Shown: in pieces, positions 18,469-29,195 of the stretch
How positions within the stretch are numbered: position 1 is the first letter of the stretch
How the letters are laid out: each line of letters opens with the position of its first letter
From: Nephrocerus scutellatus
Taxonomy: Eukaryota; Arthropoda; Insecta; Diptera; Pipunculidae
Length of the DNA stretch: 64,000 bases
Reading direction: 5' to 3'
Assembly (NCBI GenBank): GCA_947095585.1
Contig: OX352761.1
Coordinates: forward strand, 50,022,019-50,086,018
Notes under the pieces: model-generated
Told to the model about the DNA's origin: nothing
The model's database searches: none
Seen by the model: only the letters and a program-made list of their open reading frames with translations
Program-made: the position numbers and the translations under genes

Positions 18469-21468
18469 TTAATCGAAAAAATGCTTAAGATGGTTATTGT
18501 GTACAAGCTTTGTTTTATTTTTGATTCTGATAACACTGTTTTCGTTTGATATAATTTTTGTTACTTCGTATGGTCCTTCCCATAATGAAGACAGCTTATT
18601 TTTTCGCGTGTGGTTACATAAAAGTACTCTATCACCTACATTGAATTGTTTATACACAGTTGATTTGTCATAATATTTTTTAGCGTTGTCTTTCCTTTTG
18701 ATAATTTCTTCCCTGGCTATTTGATAACCGTGTTGAAGTCGTGCTTTTATTTCATTTGCATAGTTCTCGTAATTATAGCTAACATTAGGTCTTTGTTCCA
18801 AAATAGAAGGTATTTTTGCAGGATACCCGTATAATAGTTCGTAAGGAGTGTACCCTGTGCTGCTGTGGGTTGTGGTATTGTATACAAACATGGCATAAGG
18901 AATCCATGTGTCCCAAGTTAATAAATCTTTATTAACATAATGCCTAAGAAATTCTGCTAAGGTACGGTGACTTCGTTCTAGCGCTCCGTTAGTTTGGGGG
19001 TGATAAGGGGTTGTGTTAATTCTTCTAACCTTAAGGAGTTTACATACTTCTTTAAATAAATTACTCAAAAAGTTCGTGCCTTGGTCAGTCAGAATTGTTA
19101 ATGGTATACCGTGTCTACAAACCGTGTTTTCTACAAAAATTCGAGCTAAGGTGGGCGCTTCTGCATTTGGTAACGGGTATGCCTCTGAATATTTTGTTAG
19201 GTCGTCTTGAAATGTTAAGATGTATTTATTTCCGTTGTGACTTAAGGGTAGGGGTCCTACTATGTCTAGTGCTATTCTTTCAAAAGGTGTGGAGCTTGTT
19301 GTTGTAAGTTTCATTGGTATGGGTGGATTTCGTTTGCTTTTATTTAGTTGGCAAGAGGTGCACTTTTTAATATAATTTTTAATGTCTGAGTTCATTGTAG
19401 GCCAGTAATATTTTGATTTTATGCGTTTTAATGTTCGTTGGATGCCTTGGTGTCCTCCGAGTGGTGAGTCATGATATTGTATTAAAATCTCTAAAATGTC
19501 TTTTTCGTCATCTAAATGTATTGTGTCATCAATAAAAAGAGAAATGTCAGCACTTTGGTTGCAATATATGTCTTCTAATAAATGTTTAAACTCATTTTTG
19601 GCTTCAAATTCAAGTTTGGGAACTGAAAACTCGATTTTACGATAGTCTTTTGACATAAGAATGTCGTTAATCACCTTTAGTGTCGCTTTAGTCGTATTTT
19701 TGTCTGTGTTTGTTCGAAAGGGTATGGGTAAGGTAGTGCAAAAAAAATCGGTTTTTCCATTTGAAAAGGTTTCTATTTGTGCTATGGAAGGTTTAATAAA
19801 CTTTTTATCAAGGGTTTTAAGAATAAATTCGTCAGGTGACGATACTAAAGGTAAAATTATTATCTTTGGTTCTGGATCGTTGTTGGCGAAGATCGACTTT
19901 CTTTTTTCTATTATTCTAAAATTTTGATTGTTTCTGTTTGTTTCGGAGCTATTTCCAAAATTGTTGTCCTCATTAACCTTTTCCGAAAGAATTCGTTGCT
20001 TTTTAGCATGAGATCTGGTTAAAACCATCACGTTATTGCCTTCTATTTCACTTTCCCTTATACGACTAAGAGCATCCGCATTATCATTGTATTTACCAGG
20101 TTTGTATAAAATTTGATAGTCATATTCGTCTAATAGGATTCTCCAACGAGCAAGTCTTGATGTAGGATCCTTTAAGTTTAATAGCCATACTAAAGGTCGA
20201 TGGTCTGTGATTATCGAAAACTTGCGGCCATATATGTAAGGTCGGAATTGTTTTACTGCGTATACTATGGCTAACAATTCCTTTTCTGTAGTGCTGTACT
20301 TTGTTTCTGCTAAATTCATTGTTCGGCTGCTAAAACAGATCGCTCGGTCTTCTCCTATTTTTCCTTGTGAAAGGACTGCTCCCATGGCAAAATCGCTTGC
20401 ATCAGTTGTTATTAAGAATTCTTTACTGAAATCGGGGTAAGCTAAAACTGGTGCTTTAGTTAGTTTATTTTTGAGTGTTCGAAATGCCTCATCACAGTGT
20501 GCATCCCATTTGAAAACAGTATTCTTTTTTAATAAGTTGGTTAAAGGTTTTGTTATCTTCGCAAATTTTGGGATAAAGCGTCTGTAATAACCAGCTAAAC
20601 CTAAAAATGACTTGATATCTTTAGATTTCTTTGGTATCGGATATGTTTTGACTGATTTTATTTTATCTGTATCTGGGCTAATACCATCTTTTGAAATAAC
20701 ATGTCCTAAGTATAATAACTCTCTTTTAATAAAATTACATTTCTCGGGTTGCAGTTTCAGACTATTGCTTCGCAGTCTGTCAAATATTTTTAACAATTTC
20801 TCGTTGTGTTCCTTAAGATCATAACCGTAGATAACTATATCGTCCATGTATACGAAACAGTCGATACCCTGTAGTCCAATTAAAACATTATTCATTGTGC
20901 GCTGAAAAGTAGCCGGTGCATTTTTGAGACCGAAAGGCATACGGTTGTACTCGTAATGGCCAAAAGGAGTACTGAAAGCTGTTTTCTCCTGATCTCTTTC
21001 GTCCACTTTTATCTGGTGAAACCCATTGGCTAGGTCCAGTGTACTAAAGTATTTTGCTCTGCCTAATTGATCCAATATGTCGGTAATGTTTGGTAGTGGA
21101 TAACTATCACCGATAGTTATGTTATTCAGTTTACTGAAGTCAACAACCACCCTCCAACGTTTTTTACCATTGCTATCTGGTTTCTTGGGCACAAGTAGAA
21201 GTGGTGAATTCCAAGGGCTGCAACTAGGTTTTATAATGTTATCGTTCAACATTTCTTTAACTTGGTGTTGTATCTCTTCCTTCTGGGATTCAGGTAATCT
21301 GTATGGCTTAATAAAAATCGGTGCTTCAGAATTCGTAATAATTCGGTGTTTAGTTCTGTCAGTATAACTTAGATGATCACCTTCCAAAAAAAATATGTCA
21401 TTATATTCACGGCATATATTTTTAATTGACTTATTTTCTTCTTCATTACAGTGATCTAAATTCAGCAT
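18469..21468 (-). CDS. Gypsy pol: RT, RNase H and integrase, uninterrupted
   Basis: 999 residues from ATG at 21468. RT: IIKPSCSPWNSPLLLVPKK, RVVVDFSKLN, FSTLDLANGFHQI, catalytic CFVYMDDIVIYG, YLGHVISKDGI. RNase H: LITTDASDFAMGAVLSQG, STTEKELLAIVYAV, IITDHRPLVWLL. Integrase: His-His-Cys-Cys head (SPLGGHQGIQRT, CTSCQLNK), core Asp in ALDIVGPLP, Asp in ILTDQGTNF, Glu in ALERSHRTL. The end has GDRVLLCNHTRKNKLSSLWE and GPYEVTKI. All catalytic residues seen are intact, so this is the best preserved protein in the window. The protease is in a different frame upstream, so the full polyprotein is not continuous. Confidence 0.95.
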   Translation of the reverse strand: MLNLDHCNEEENKSIKNICREYNDIFFLEGDHLSYTDRTKHRIITNSEAPIFIKPYRLPESQKEEIQHQVKEMLNDNIIKPSCSPWNSPLLLVPKKPDSNGKKRWRVVVDFSKLNNITIGDSYPLPNITDILDQLGRAKYFSTLDLANGFHQIKVDERDQEKTAFSTPFGHYEYNRMPFGLKNAPATFQRTMNNVLIGLQGIDCFVYMDDIVIYGYDLKEHNEKLLKIFDRLRSNSLKLQPEKCNFIKRELLYLGHVISKDGISPDTDKIKSVKTYPIPKKSKDIKSFLGLAGYYRRFIPKFAKITKPLTNLLKKNTVFKWDAHCDEAFRTLKNKLTKAPVLAYPDFSKEFLITTDASDFAMGAVLSQGKIGEDRAICFSSRTMNLAETKYSTTEKELLAIVYAVKQFRPYIYGRKFSIITDHRPLVWLLNLKDPTSRLARWRILLDEYDYQILYKPGKYNDNADALSRIRESEIEGNNVMVLTRSHAKKQRILSEKVNEDNNFGNSSETNRNNQNFRIIEKRKSIFANNDPEPKIIILPLVSSPDEFILKTLDKKFIKPSIAQIETFSNGKTDFFCTTLPIPFRTNTDKNTTKATLKVINDILMSKDYRKIEFSVPKLEFEAKNEFKHLLEDIYCNQSADISLFIDDTIHLDDEKDILEILIQYHDSPLGGHQGIQRTLKRIKSKYYWPTMNSDIKNYIKKCTSCQLNKSKRNPPIPMKLTTTSSTPFERIALDIVGPLPLSHNGNKYILTFQDDLTKYSEAYPLPNAEAPTLARIFVENTVCRHGIPLTILTDQGTNFLSNLFKEVCKLLKVRRINTTPYHPQTNGALERSHRTLAEFLRHYVNKDLLTWDTWIPYAMFVYNTTTHSSTGYTPYELLYGYPAKIPSILEQRPNVSYNYENYANEIKARLQHGYQIAREEIIKRKDNAKKYYDKSTVYKQFNVGDRVLLCNHTRKNKLSSLWEGPYEVTKIISNENSVIRIKNKTKLVHNNHLKHFFD

Positions 21469-21494
21469 TGACTCTAATTTTAATAACCTTTTCT

Positions 21495-21752
21495 TTATTG
21501 GGTCTTTGGGTCCATTTCAATAATGTCGAAAGCGTCTAATGCATTCCATTCATATTTAAGTTCATTTAAATTGATTTCAATCTCCTTTTCCGATGTGTTC
21601 ATTAACAAAATGTTTACCTTTTCTTGTTCTGGTCTTACCAATGTCTCTGCCAGATAAACGTCAGGACTAACTTGCTTTTTAAATATTATAGCGTCTTCTT
21701 TGTAGGGGAATGGGATTTCTGTTAGTTGTTCACACCTAGGTTTTAGGGTCAC
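21495..21752 (-). pseudogene. Protease-RT linker of the 8.1-kb gypsy element
   Basis: 86-codon open piece (LKPRCEQLTEIPFPYKEDAI...), the usual linker between protease and RT in 17.6-type elements. It is in frame with the protease ORF but separated by a TAA at 21810-21812, and shifts frame again before the RT ORF at 21468. Confidence 0.7.
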
Positions 21753-21809
21753 AAATCGCTGCTCAGAAACAATTGCGTCGCATGAAGTTGTGTTACGGTT
21801 ATCATTTTC

Positions 21810-22553
21810 TTAAGATTTCGATTTCCAAAAGCGGTTTTTTTCTGATCTTTGCTCGTAAGCTATAGTATCGTGATGGTTGTGGCATTCGTCCACTTTTGAC
21901 GTGCTTTCATACCGATTTTTACGATCACCTTTTATATCACCCGTAGGTAGTACCCTTTTATCAGGTAAGAATTTTATTTCATTATTTTGAAAATTTTTAG
22001 GTTGATTTGGACCTATATTTGCTGGAGTTTGGTTTTTTATTGTGTAAATAGCGTTATTTTTTAAATTAAAGCTTAAATTTCGTTTGGAATAATCAATTTT
22101 ACACCCATATTTAGTGAAAAAATCGTTTCCTAATATACCATCGTAATGTAAATGAACATTGTTGGTTAAAACATGGAAAGTGTGCTTAAAAGAAATTAAT
22201 TCTGCATCTGAATCGAATTCTATAGAAGCCACAATTGTGCCAAGAGTGTCCATACGATCACCGGCAATCGTTGATATAGTGCACTTTTGTTTTTTCGGTG
22301 AGTTGTTAAGCAGATTTATAAAAGCAGCGGAATTTTTTAAAAGACTGACCTGAGCGCCTGTATCGATTAATAAATTTAGAAATCTTTTTTCAGATGGACT
22401 AAATAAAACTCTTATCACAGGTTCTTTGTATTGCGCACAAAATGAAATATCAAGTCTTACTGGTGTTTGTGTATTTCGGCAGTCGTTTTGAATTGGGAAG
22501 GAATGCTGCCTTCCTTCCCCGATTGCTCGTTTTTTGCTTGCGAGTTGCAACAA
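21810..22553 (-). CDS. Aspartic protease region of the 8.1-kb gypsy element
   Basis: The frame overlaps the gag end. LLIDTGAQVSLLKNSA carries the catalytic Asp-Thr-Gly, and GILGNDFFTKYGCKIDY is the flap-proximal block. It ends at a stop at 21810. The overlap with gag at 22457-22553 in another frame fits a programmed frameshift between gag and pol, common in this group; no slippery site was confirmed. Confidence 0.85.
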   Translation of the reverse strand: MLQLASKKRAIGEGRQHSFPIQNDCRNTQTPVRLDISFCAQYKEPVIRVLFSPSEKRFLNLLIDTGAQVSLLKNSAAFINLLNNSPKKQKCTISTIAGDRMDTLGTIVASIEFDSDAELISFKHTFHVLTNNVHLHYDGILGNDFFTKYGCKIDYSKRNLSFNLKNNAIYTIKNQTPANIGPNQPKNFQNNEIKFLPDKRVLPTGDIKGDRKNRYESTSKVDECHNHHDTIAYEQRSEKNRFWKSKS

Positions 22554-23470
22554 TAATGTGGTTCCGTTGTCGCATATCTTAGATCGTGACTATTGTTATT
22601 GAATTTATTTTCACGGAAAGGATTAAATTGCTGTGAGTGAGATGTGCGGGGAGTTTGATCTTGAGGTCGCGGATTCCTTTGTACCTCGTTTCTTTTCCGC
22701 GTCCAGCATTCTTGATATGAGTGATTAGTCTTATTGCAATAACTACAAATTAAACGTTGTACCTCCTTTTTTATATTTTTCGGGATAAAATTTGGGAAAC
22801 TTTTGTTTCGAAAACACATTTCAGACGTATGACCTGCTTTCTTGCAAGTATTGCAGAATATGTGTTCATTTGACTGTGTGTAACGTCCAGTCGTCCTAAC
22901 AGTTTGTCTAGCTAAATTCAAACGCAGAGATTGCTCATGGGCATAGTGCGTGGCCTGTTTCATATCCCTTATTGCTCGTGCCTTTACGAGAATTTTAAGG
23001 TCATGATTTACTAATCCATCCTCAAATGCGTTGATTACTAGTCGTTCGTTTTCAGTAACTAGGAATTTTCTTACGTTTTCATCGGTTATTTGGGAGTAGG
23101 TTGAGGAATTTAGCGCGTTGAACAGGTCAAATAGTCTTTCACCAAATTCTTGGACTGTTTCTCTGCTAGTTTGCTTAGCTTGAGAAATTTCTCCTTGGAT
23201 TGAACTTCGAGAGCGGTCATCTTTAAAATGGCTCTCTAATTCTTTAACTAGTTCCGACCATATGGTTACATTTCGATATTGAATAATATCGAATGCTTTC
23301 CCATGCAATTTCGTTTTTGCAATTTCCAGAAATAGTTGCGTTTCTACTTCAGACTTTGTATGCGCAAAAATAGTTTTACAACATGATACATATTTATTCA
23401 ATTTACCTGGAGTTCCGTCGAACTCTGGTATTAAATTATATGCATCTGACATGGTAATTGTAACTTCCAT
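22457..23470 (-). CDS. Gag of the 8.1-kb gypsy element
   Basis: 337 residues from ATG at 23470. The N-terminal capsid part (LIPEFDGTPGKLNKYVSCCK) is the standard start of 17.6/297-type gag. Two CCHC knuckles follow, CNTCKKAGHTSEMC and CSYCNKTNHSYQEC, then a Gln/Asn-rich tail. Uninterrupted. Confidence 0.92.
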   Translation of the reverse strand: MEVTITMSDAYNLIPEFDGTPGKLNKYVSCCKTIFAHTKSEVETQLFLEIAKTKLHGKAFDIIQYRNVTIWSELVKELESHFKDDRSRSSIQGEISQAKQTSRETVQEFGERLFDLFNALNSSTYSQITDENVRKFLVTENERLVINAFEDGLVNHDLKILVKARAIRDMKQATHYAHEQSLRLNLARQTVRTTGRYTQSNEHIFCNTCKKAGHTSEMCFRNKSFPNFIPKNIKKEVQRLICSYCNKTNHSYQECWTRKRNEVQRNPRPQDQTPRTSHSQQFNPFRENKFNNNSHDLRYATTEPHYCCNSQAKNEQSGKEGSIPSQFKTTAEIHKHQ

Positions 23471-24285
23471 TGTAGGAGTTTTAGGAGTCAGGAAGGGATA
23501 GCACTGAAAAGGTAACTCTTCGAACAGATTAACTGTCCTTAAACGATTACGCGTAAAAATTTTGAAGAATTCTTAAACTTTCGACCGTGAGCGAAACTTA
23601 CGCGAACGAGAATAACCCTTTACACTTTACAAGGTACTTTATACGAGAATATAGCTTTTTTTTTTTAAATTATATATAAAAATATTAATATATTAAAATA
23701 TGAAATAAAAGGAAAAAATTTTTCGATTTTGTTTTGTTTTTATTGATTGTTTTTTTTATATAATAAAAATTTTTTGTATTTACCCTGAATTAAATTTTTA
23801 AAAAAAAACCCCTTTTTTTACTTATGATGGATGCTGAGGCTGTTGATGCTGGTGCTAATTGTGGTGGTTCTGAAGATGCCGGTGCTGTCCGCCCCCTAGT
23901 TTGGCGGGTGCTGTTTTTTTTTCTTGATGAAAATTTTCTGCCGTTGTTGATGGTGTTGCTAATGCTGGTGCCAGGTAGGCTTCGCGCCCTAAAGTTGATA
24001 TTACGACCTGGTATTTTCTTTTTTATCACTGCCCAAACTTTGCCTCCGGCGTCCACTTGGGAGTTCGCCAGGTCTTACTTTCTTGGGTCTTCTGCACTTT
24101 TTTTAGCACTTTTTTTTATACCCTGTTGTAGCCGGGTTTGACGCTTTATAAGGATTACACTTTCACTTTATGTTATCACTTTTTTTTTTAACTTCCCCTG
24201 TTGTGGCCGGGTTTTACGCCTTATACTTTTTTGCTGTATTTTTATTTAATTAATTTTAATTTTAAATTTTTTTTTTATTTGGTGT
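23471..24285 (-). other. 5' leader of the 8.1-kb gypsy element
   Basis: AT-rich, with a GC-richer island at 23820-24060. That island has an 88-codon minus-strand open frame rich in Pro, Ala and Ser that opens with GTG; I do not recognise it and treat it as doubtful. A short duplicated segment (CCTGTTGTAGCCGGGTTTGA, 24120-24140 and again near 24200-24225) is visible. Confidence 0.5.
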
Positions 24286-24303
24286 ATCCCACCGCTGCCA
24301 CCA
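24286..24303 (-). other. Primer-binding site of the 8.1-kb gypsy element
   Basis: Minus strand TGGTGGCAGCGGTGGGAT, four bases inside the LTR end (CGTAACA, AATT). TGG at the start pairs with a tRNA CCA end. It resembles the site at 30081; a leucine-type tRNA is possible but not proven. Confidence 0.7.
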
Positions 24304-24307
24304 ATTT

Positions 24308-25047
24308 TGTTACGCACAGGCTCCCCGTGCTTTCACGTAGAGAAGAGGGAGTGTGCGGGCGAGTTGAATGTTAAATTAAACACAAGTTTAAGTTTAATTT
24401 TATATATTCTTTTATAATTTATTTATAAATATATTGTTACTTAACAGTTATGTGTTGTTGGTGATGTGTTTAAACTCAAACTGCCGCCCTTAGTAATCGC
24501 AGCAGTGGTCTTTTATAATATTTTGGATGGATCGACCAACCAATATGATTGGTTGGTTGCGATCCACCAATGGAACGACAGCATCGTGTGCATGAACAAG
24601 GGTTCAATACACAAATACGACTGCAAGCATAGAACACACACAGTCGACCTGCGACATCTGTTTCCCTTCTGCAGTCGAGCCACTTAACGGTCGCCTTAGA
24701 ATTGCCCTCCTGCTGATATTACTATTTCGTAATATCTGCATGTGCACCAACTGTTTCTTGGTATCGTATCGGAATTTATGAGCTGCGTGCTGTGCTCGAA
24801 ACTCGAGATGAATAAGGGATCAAAAGTGCCTTTATCACATCTCGATCGGTTTCTTATTACAAACACCAGCCATCCGTACGTACTATACAGGTTAGTGGTG
24901 GATGTGAATTCGGAAATTCGGTATACGAGTATACTGGCAATGTGACAGGCTGTGCCGATCATAAAATAAGTAATTTATGGAAAGCAGATGTGGGTAGAGT
25001 ACAGCGAGTGTGTGGTCAGGGATCGAATAGTTGTGCCGGTCACAACA
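24308..25047 (-). repeat. LTR of the 8.1-kb gypsy element, right copy
   Basis: 740 bp, TGTTACG...CACAACA, the longer and probably original form of this LTR. Confidence 0.92.
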
Positions 25048-25051
25048 CTAT
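25048..25051. repeat. Target-site duplication CTAT, right
   Basis: Matches 16977-16980 and restores the BEL gag reading direction. Confidence 0.85.
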
Positions 25052-25730
25052 CTGTTCATGGTATAGTTTTATTTTCATCCACTGTTCATTGATTGACCAA
25101 CGTTTGTATTCAATATGGGATTTCGATGATTCAGTATCAATCATATTACAATCCTGAAGAGCATTGGTTAGTTCCTGGATTCTAAAACATTGTCGTTTTT
25201 TTTCCATGCTTTGTGGTATATCTTTAGAAAGATTGAAATCTTCTGCAGAAAATCTTGAATTTTTGCTGGCTTGTTGATGGTTGCCTTTCTTCAGTAATTC
25301 CAAGTTCCCAAATTTTTTGATTTAAATCTGCCTTAATTTTTTCAACCTGATCATAGTAATTCTTGGTGAAGTATAGATGATCCGCATTGTCGCCAAGCTC
25401 TATTATTTGCTGATGCCTGGTTTTTAGGTCATTATACAGGGATCCAATTTCCTTCAATCTCGCTGCAGTGAATGCAGGGGGTACGACTCGCGCTTGTATT
25501 TGTCGACCACCTTTTGTATGCAGTCCACTACTGCCTTCTGGTTCTGTACTGCATCGTAGATTTCCATTTTTTTTGTAACGTGGTTGGTTTGGATTGATTT
25601 GACACTGTTATAGCCCTGCCAAATACCTTGGCTGATTTGATAGATATCCCTGGAAGAACGGTTCCTTTTTGCTCGAAAGACCTATGTTGATGCTGCATTG
25701 AAATATTGACCCTTACCACTGGTGGGGGGA
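25052..25730 (-). pseudogene. BEL/Pao element 1, 5' portion (gag N-terminus)
   Basis: Minus-strand gag start: IGSLYNDLKTRHQQIIELGD, HLYFTKNYYDQVEKIKADLN, the typical alpha-helical BEL gag head. Broken by shifts near 25290 and 25450. It continues after the gypsy insertion at 16980-16798. A homologous segment (HLYFANNYYDAIKAIRDHYK) begins BEL element 2 at 54.7 kb. Confidence 0.8.
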
Positions 25731-26545
25731 ATCAGTACTCAATGAAACTATGTTGATGTGGTTTAACTATTGACACCCTTACCTCTGGTGGGGGGAATCA
25801 ATAGTTGAGTTAAAGATTGCTTTTTTTGAAGTGAAGTAAATTTTATTCGATCATCCTATGTATACAAAAATCTAAAATTAATTACACATTACAGTCATAC
25901 AGAGATAAATTTTATCTCTATGTGCGATATGGTGTTCGTAGATTACATTTTGGTAGCACGACCATATGCATAACATCATGTAAGAGTATGTCTCTACGGG
26001 CATCTTCACTTGTCATCTTCCTTATCTGGTGAAGTGTACTTCTTCTATCCTAGAGGCTGACGAAGATAAGGCTGCGATGTTTTGTGCTGCGCAAGGCAAT
26101 TCTTAGGATCGACAGATAACGAATTCCTGGGTTTCGTATTGCATTGTAACTCTCATGCAGTGCGATGACGTGTATGCTAATCATACGCGTACACTGCACT
26201 GCATCCGCATGGGAATTGCAGGTCAGTGATGTATTTGATTTATGGTGACTATGAGTGTTGACTGAGATACTCGTATACATGCATAGTGTATGTCGATTGT
26301 GTGCTGGGATTTAGATGAACTGAACTGAATGCGCTAAGAAGTGCATATCAGCGAAGTACTTGCCGGATATATGGGCGCTGCAGCTTAGGTATGCGCAGAC
26401 TGCACAAATATATTATCATGATTTTCTAGCGCTAGATTTTTATTAATTTCCTTTTCTATCCTTTTTGCAAGCTTTCTCAGAGTCGAATCTGAATTCGCTG
26501 ATTTATCGCTGCAACTTAATAATATCGGCGCGACAGACCATGCGG
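25731..26545 (-). other. Possible 5' leader and LTR of BEL element 1
   Basis: Contains two copies of a short motif, ACCTCTGGTGGGGGGAATCA and a near copy, at about 25700-25805, then about 740 bp of mixed sequence. By position it should hold the 5' LTR of the BEL element, but no second LTR exists in the window to set its edges. Confidence 0.35.
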
Positions 26546-26567
26546 CTCCCATACAAATATATATATA

Positions 26568-26745
26568 TATATATACACATCTCCGATCGACAACACTTTT
26601 TGAACAAATTTTGGAGACCGTAGGCCCGGGGTCGGAGGGCTACCATACAAATATTTTACAAAATTTACCCGATTTTCTTCAAATTTAATATACACGTGTA
26701 TCTCCGATGGACAACACTTTTTGAAAAAAATTTGAAGAACATATC
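26568..26745 (+). repeat. Dispersed 100-bp module, two units
   Basis: Two units of the pattern CCCGATTTTCTTCAAATTT, ATACACGTGTATCTCCGATG, GACAACACTTTTTGAA and a GC-rich GGCCCGGGGTCGGAGG. The same module occurs at about ten other places in the window. Confidence 0.8.
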
Positions 26746-26799
26746 ATAGTGTTTAAGTGGTGTCGTCTCTCTCTTTACATGTGTCATACCTGATTTTGG

Positions 26800-27050
26800 T
26801 GCAATAGAGTTACTAAAAAAACGCCTTGTACTAATTCTTTATTAAATATAACTGAGTCTTCCTTTAGTTCTAATTTTATTGGTTGAAATTCCCTAGGGGG
26901 AATTTTGATTTTTAGGATTTGGAGTGGTTTTTTGTGCATGGGTAGCACGAAGTTTGTGACGTTTGCGAATGTGATAGTGAATGTTTCATAGTCTATATCT
27001 TACAAAAAAAAAACGTTTTAGGAAATCTCTCCCTAATATTCCCTCAGTGT
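26800..27050 (-). pseudogene. Gypsy protease-to-RT linker fragment
   Basis: Minus-strand frames read EGILGRDFLKRFFF, a protease flap-proximal block, then VLPMHKKPLQILKIKIPPRE and FQPIKLELKEDSVIFNKELV. Same domain region as 21.5-22.1 kb but a different family. Confidence 0.65.
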
Positions 27051-27056
27051 TCGAGT

Positions 27057-27664
27057 TTGGTTCGATCAAAGATTATCGCAGAGTATAAGCGCAGAATGAA
27101 TCGTTCGACAAATGGCAGTGAAGAAGTTGCATTGAAAGTGCCAATGAAGGTGAAACCAAAAACTGAATGTTACTTTTGCAAAGAGAAAGGACATGTACGT
27201 AAATATTGCAGTAAGTTTCGTGCTTCCAGACGCAATGAGTCGATGGGGTACAAAAGTCAGAAAGCTAACATGGTGAATCGGATGACGAATTTCTGTTTTC
27301 AACAGGAAAATGCGATGGTTGGATACTGGATTCTGGAGTAACATGCCATATCGTTGGAAAGAAGGAATTATTCATCGAATTGGATTTATCGCATCGTGAA
27401 AAAGTGTGTATTGCAAATGGTCAAGAAATTGTCTCTGAAGGAGAAGGTTTTGTTCGAGTAGCTTTTCTGAATGCAAATGGTACAAATACATCAGTGAGGT
27501 TAGAGAATGTGGTGTTTATGCCTGGAATCGATGGAAATTTAATTTCAGTGAAGAAGTTAACAGAAAAAGGGCACAGAGTCAGCTTCGATGGAAAAAATTG
27601 CGAGATTCGTGCAGGAGATAACAAAAGGCAGATTGCCGTTGGAGACATTTGTGGTAAGTTGTAA
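27057..27664 (+). pseudogene. Copia gag-protease fragment
   Basis: The first frame (27057-27340) ends gag with a CCHC knuckle CYFCKEKGHVRKYC. The next frame holds the protease WILDSGVTCHIVGKKELF and DGNLISVKKLTEKGHRVSF. DSG plus HIV..K matches copia-type proteases. A one-base shift separates the two frames around 27310-27380. No integrase or RT follows; a different LINE begins at about 27680. Confidence 0.85.
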
Positions 27665-27679
27665 AGTTAAGAGAACCAC

Positions 27680-28760
27680 AAAAAGCGTACATTGCATCGC
27701 GATCGCACTTCTATCTACCAATCCAACAATGGTAGCTTTTTAAAAAAAGCAGACGGCTCTTGGACTACCTCTAGCGAAGAAACGCTCAATCAGCTTCTAG
27801 ACACCCACTTTCCGGGTAGCTCCCATGCTTTAAGAAATGTTAACCTTAACAGACCAAACACTTATACAACTATCTCCAATGATCTGATAAACAAGGATAA
27901 ACTGCTTTAGGCATAGCTTCAAACAATTCATATCCGCAGGACCGGACCAATATCCTGCCGAGCTGCAAAGGACTTCGAATATAATCCATTCTTTGCTAGA
28001 GACGATTCTAAAGAGCTCTCTTGATCTGGTCCACATTCCGGATTTATGGAGAGAGGTGAAAATGGTCTTCATACCCTAAGCGGACAAATGCTCGCACGGT
28101 AATCCAAAAGATCTCAGACTCATCAGTCTATCATCGTTCCTTTTAAAAATACTAGAAAGACTGATAGACATCCACATGCATAGTAACATTGGAAAGAAAC
28201 TTCTATCTACAGATCAACATGCGTATCTGTGGAAACAGCTCTGCATACGCTAGTACATTCCAATGAATATTCCCTACACTACAAGGAGTACACTATGGTA
28301 TCATTCCTAGACATTGAAGGCGCTTTTAATTACGTCAACACATCTGCGATCACAGATTCACTGACGGGCCTTAAAGGTGGACGACTCACTATGCGAACTG
28401 ATTAACCTTCTACTCACAAGTCGATTGTTAATTCAAATCTTGATGTGTCGTCTACCAGAAGATGTGTCTGCAGAGGAACCCCGCAAGGTGGAGTCCTGTC
28501 CCCCTTCTGTAGAACTTAGTGGTGAATGAGATCTCGTATGCCTAAGAAGGGATGGCTTCCGAGTGATTGCTTATGCGGATGATGTTGCTATTGCCGTTTC
28601 AGGAAAGCACCCAAACACCTTAGAAGAACTCCTGCAAAATGCTTTCAACAAGCTAACAAACTGGGGAGATCGCTGCGGTTTCAGGAGTAAACCCACACAA
28701 AACTGAACTTGTCCTCTTTACTAGGATATACAAAATCCCACATTTTTTTAATACACACCA
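27680..28760 (+). pseudogene. R1/LOA-like LINE RT fragment
   Basis: Plus-strand pieces: GSWTTSSEETLNQLLDTHFP, AGPDQYPAELQRTSN, DLRLISLSSFLLKILERLID, and RVIAYADDVAIAVSGKHPNT with the catalytic YADD. The DTHFPG and VSGK-type signatures are typical of R1 and LOA LINEs. Many stops and indels. A LINE RNase H fragment of similar type lies at 31630-32170. Confidence 0.8.
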
Positions 28761-28819
28761 TTGCCAAGAGAGAACTCCTTAAATGACTTGCATCACGGCA
28801 ATAAGGTGGGCTATGCCCC

Positions 28820-29195
28820 TTATTAAAAATAAAAAACAACCCATAAAAATGAAAATTTTTCGTTTAAATTCTCTAAATGGGAATACACAATGTGCCGTTT
28901 GAATAAAAGCGGGTAAATGGGTACCCCTGGGCCCGATTAATTCCAAATTTTTACAAAAAGTGTTGTCCATCGGAGATACACATGCGTATATAAAATTTGA
29001 AGAAAATCGGGTAAATTCTTTTAAAAATTTGTATGGGAGCCCCCCGAATCCGATGCAGTATTGTCATGGGAAATACACATGTGTGCCAAATTTGAATAAA
29101 ATCGGACTTAAGGAAGTGTGTTAAAAATGTATCACAAGATTTTGCCCACCAGCCAGCCGGGCACGCGAAGTTAATATAGAGAATTTAAAAATAAA
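28820..29195 (-). repeat. Dispersed 100-bp module, about three units
   Basis: The reverse orientation of the 26.6-kb module: GTTGTCCATCGGAGATACAC, AAATTTGAAGAAAATCGGGT, GGGCCCGATTAATTCC. It ends in the fixed edge GGGCACGCGAAGTTAATATA plus GAGAATTTAAAA, shared with the copies at 43.4, 45.4 and 55.6 kb. Confidence 0.8.

Larger units (their letters stand above)
16981..25047 (-). mobile_element. 8.1-kb gypsy element inserted into BEL element 1
   Basis: Two LTRs (16981-17597, 24308-25047), polypurine tract, primer-binding site and a 4-bp duplication CTAT. Minus-strand genes: gag 23470-22457, protease 22553-21810, linker 21752-21495, RT-RNase H-integrase 21468-18469, then about 870 bp of non-coding AT-rich DNA. 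No env-like ORF. The interrupted BEL gag resumes on both sides. The body looks like the 17.6/297-type gypsy group by gag (two CCHC knuckles) and pol motifs. Confidence 0.93.
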
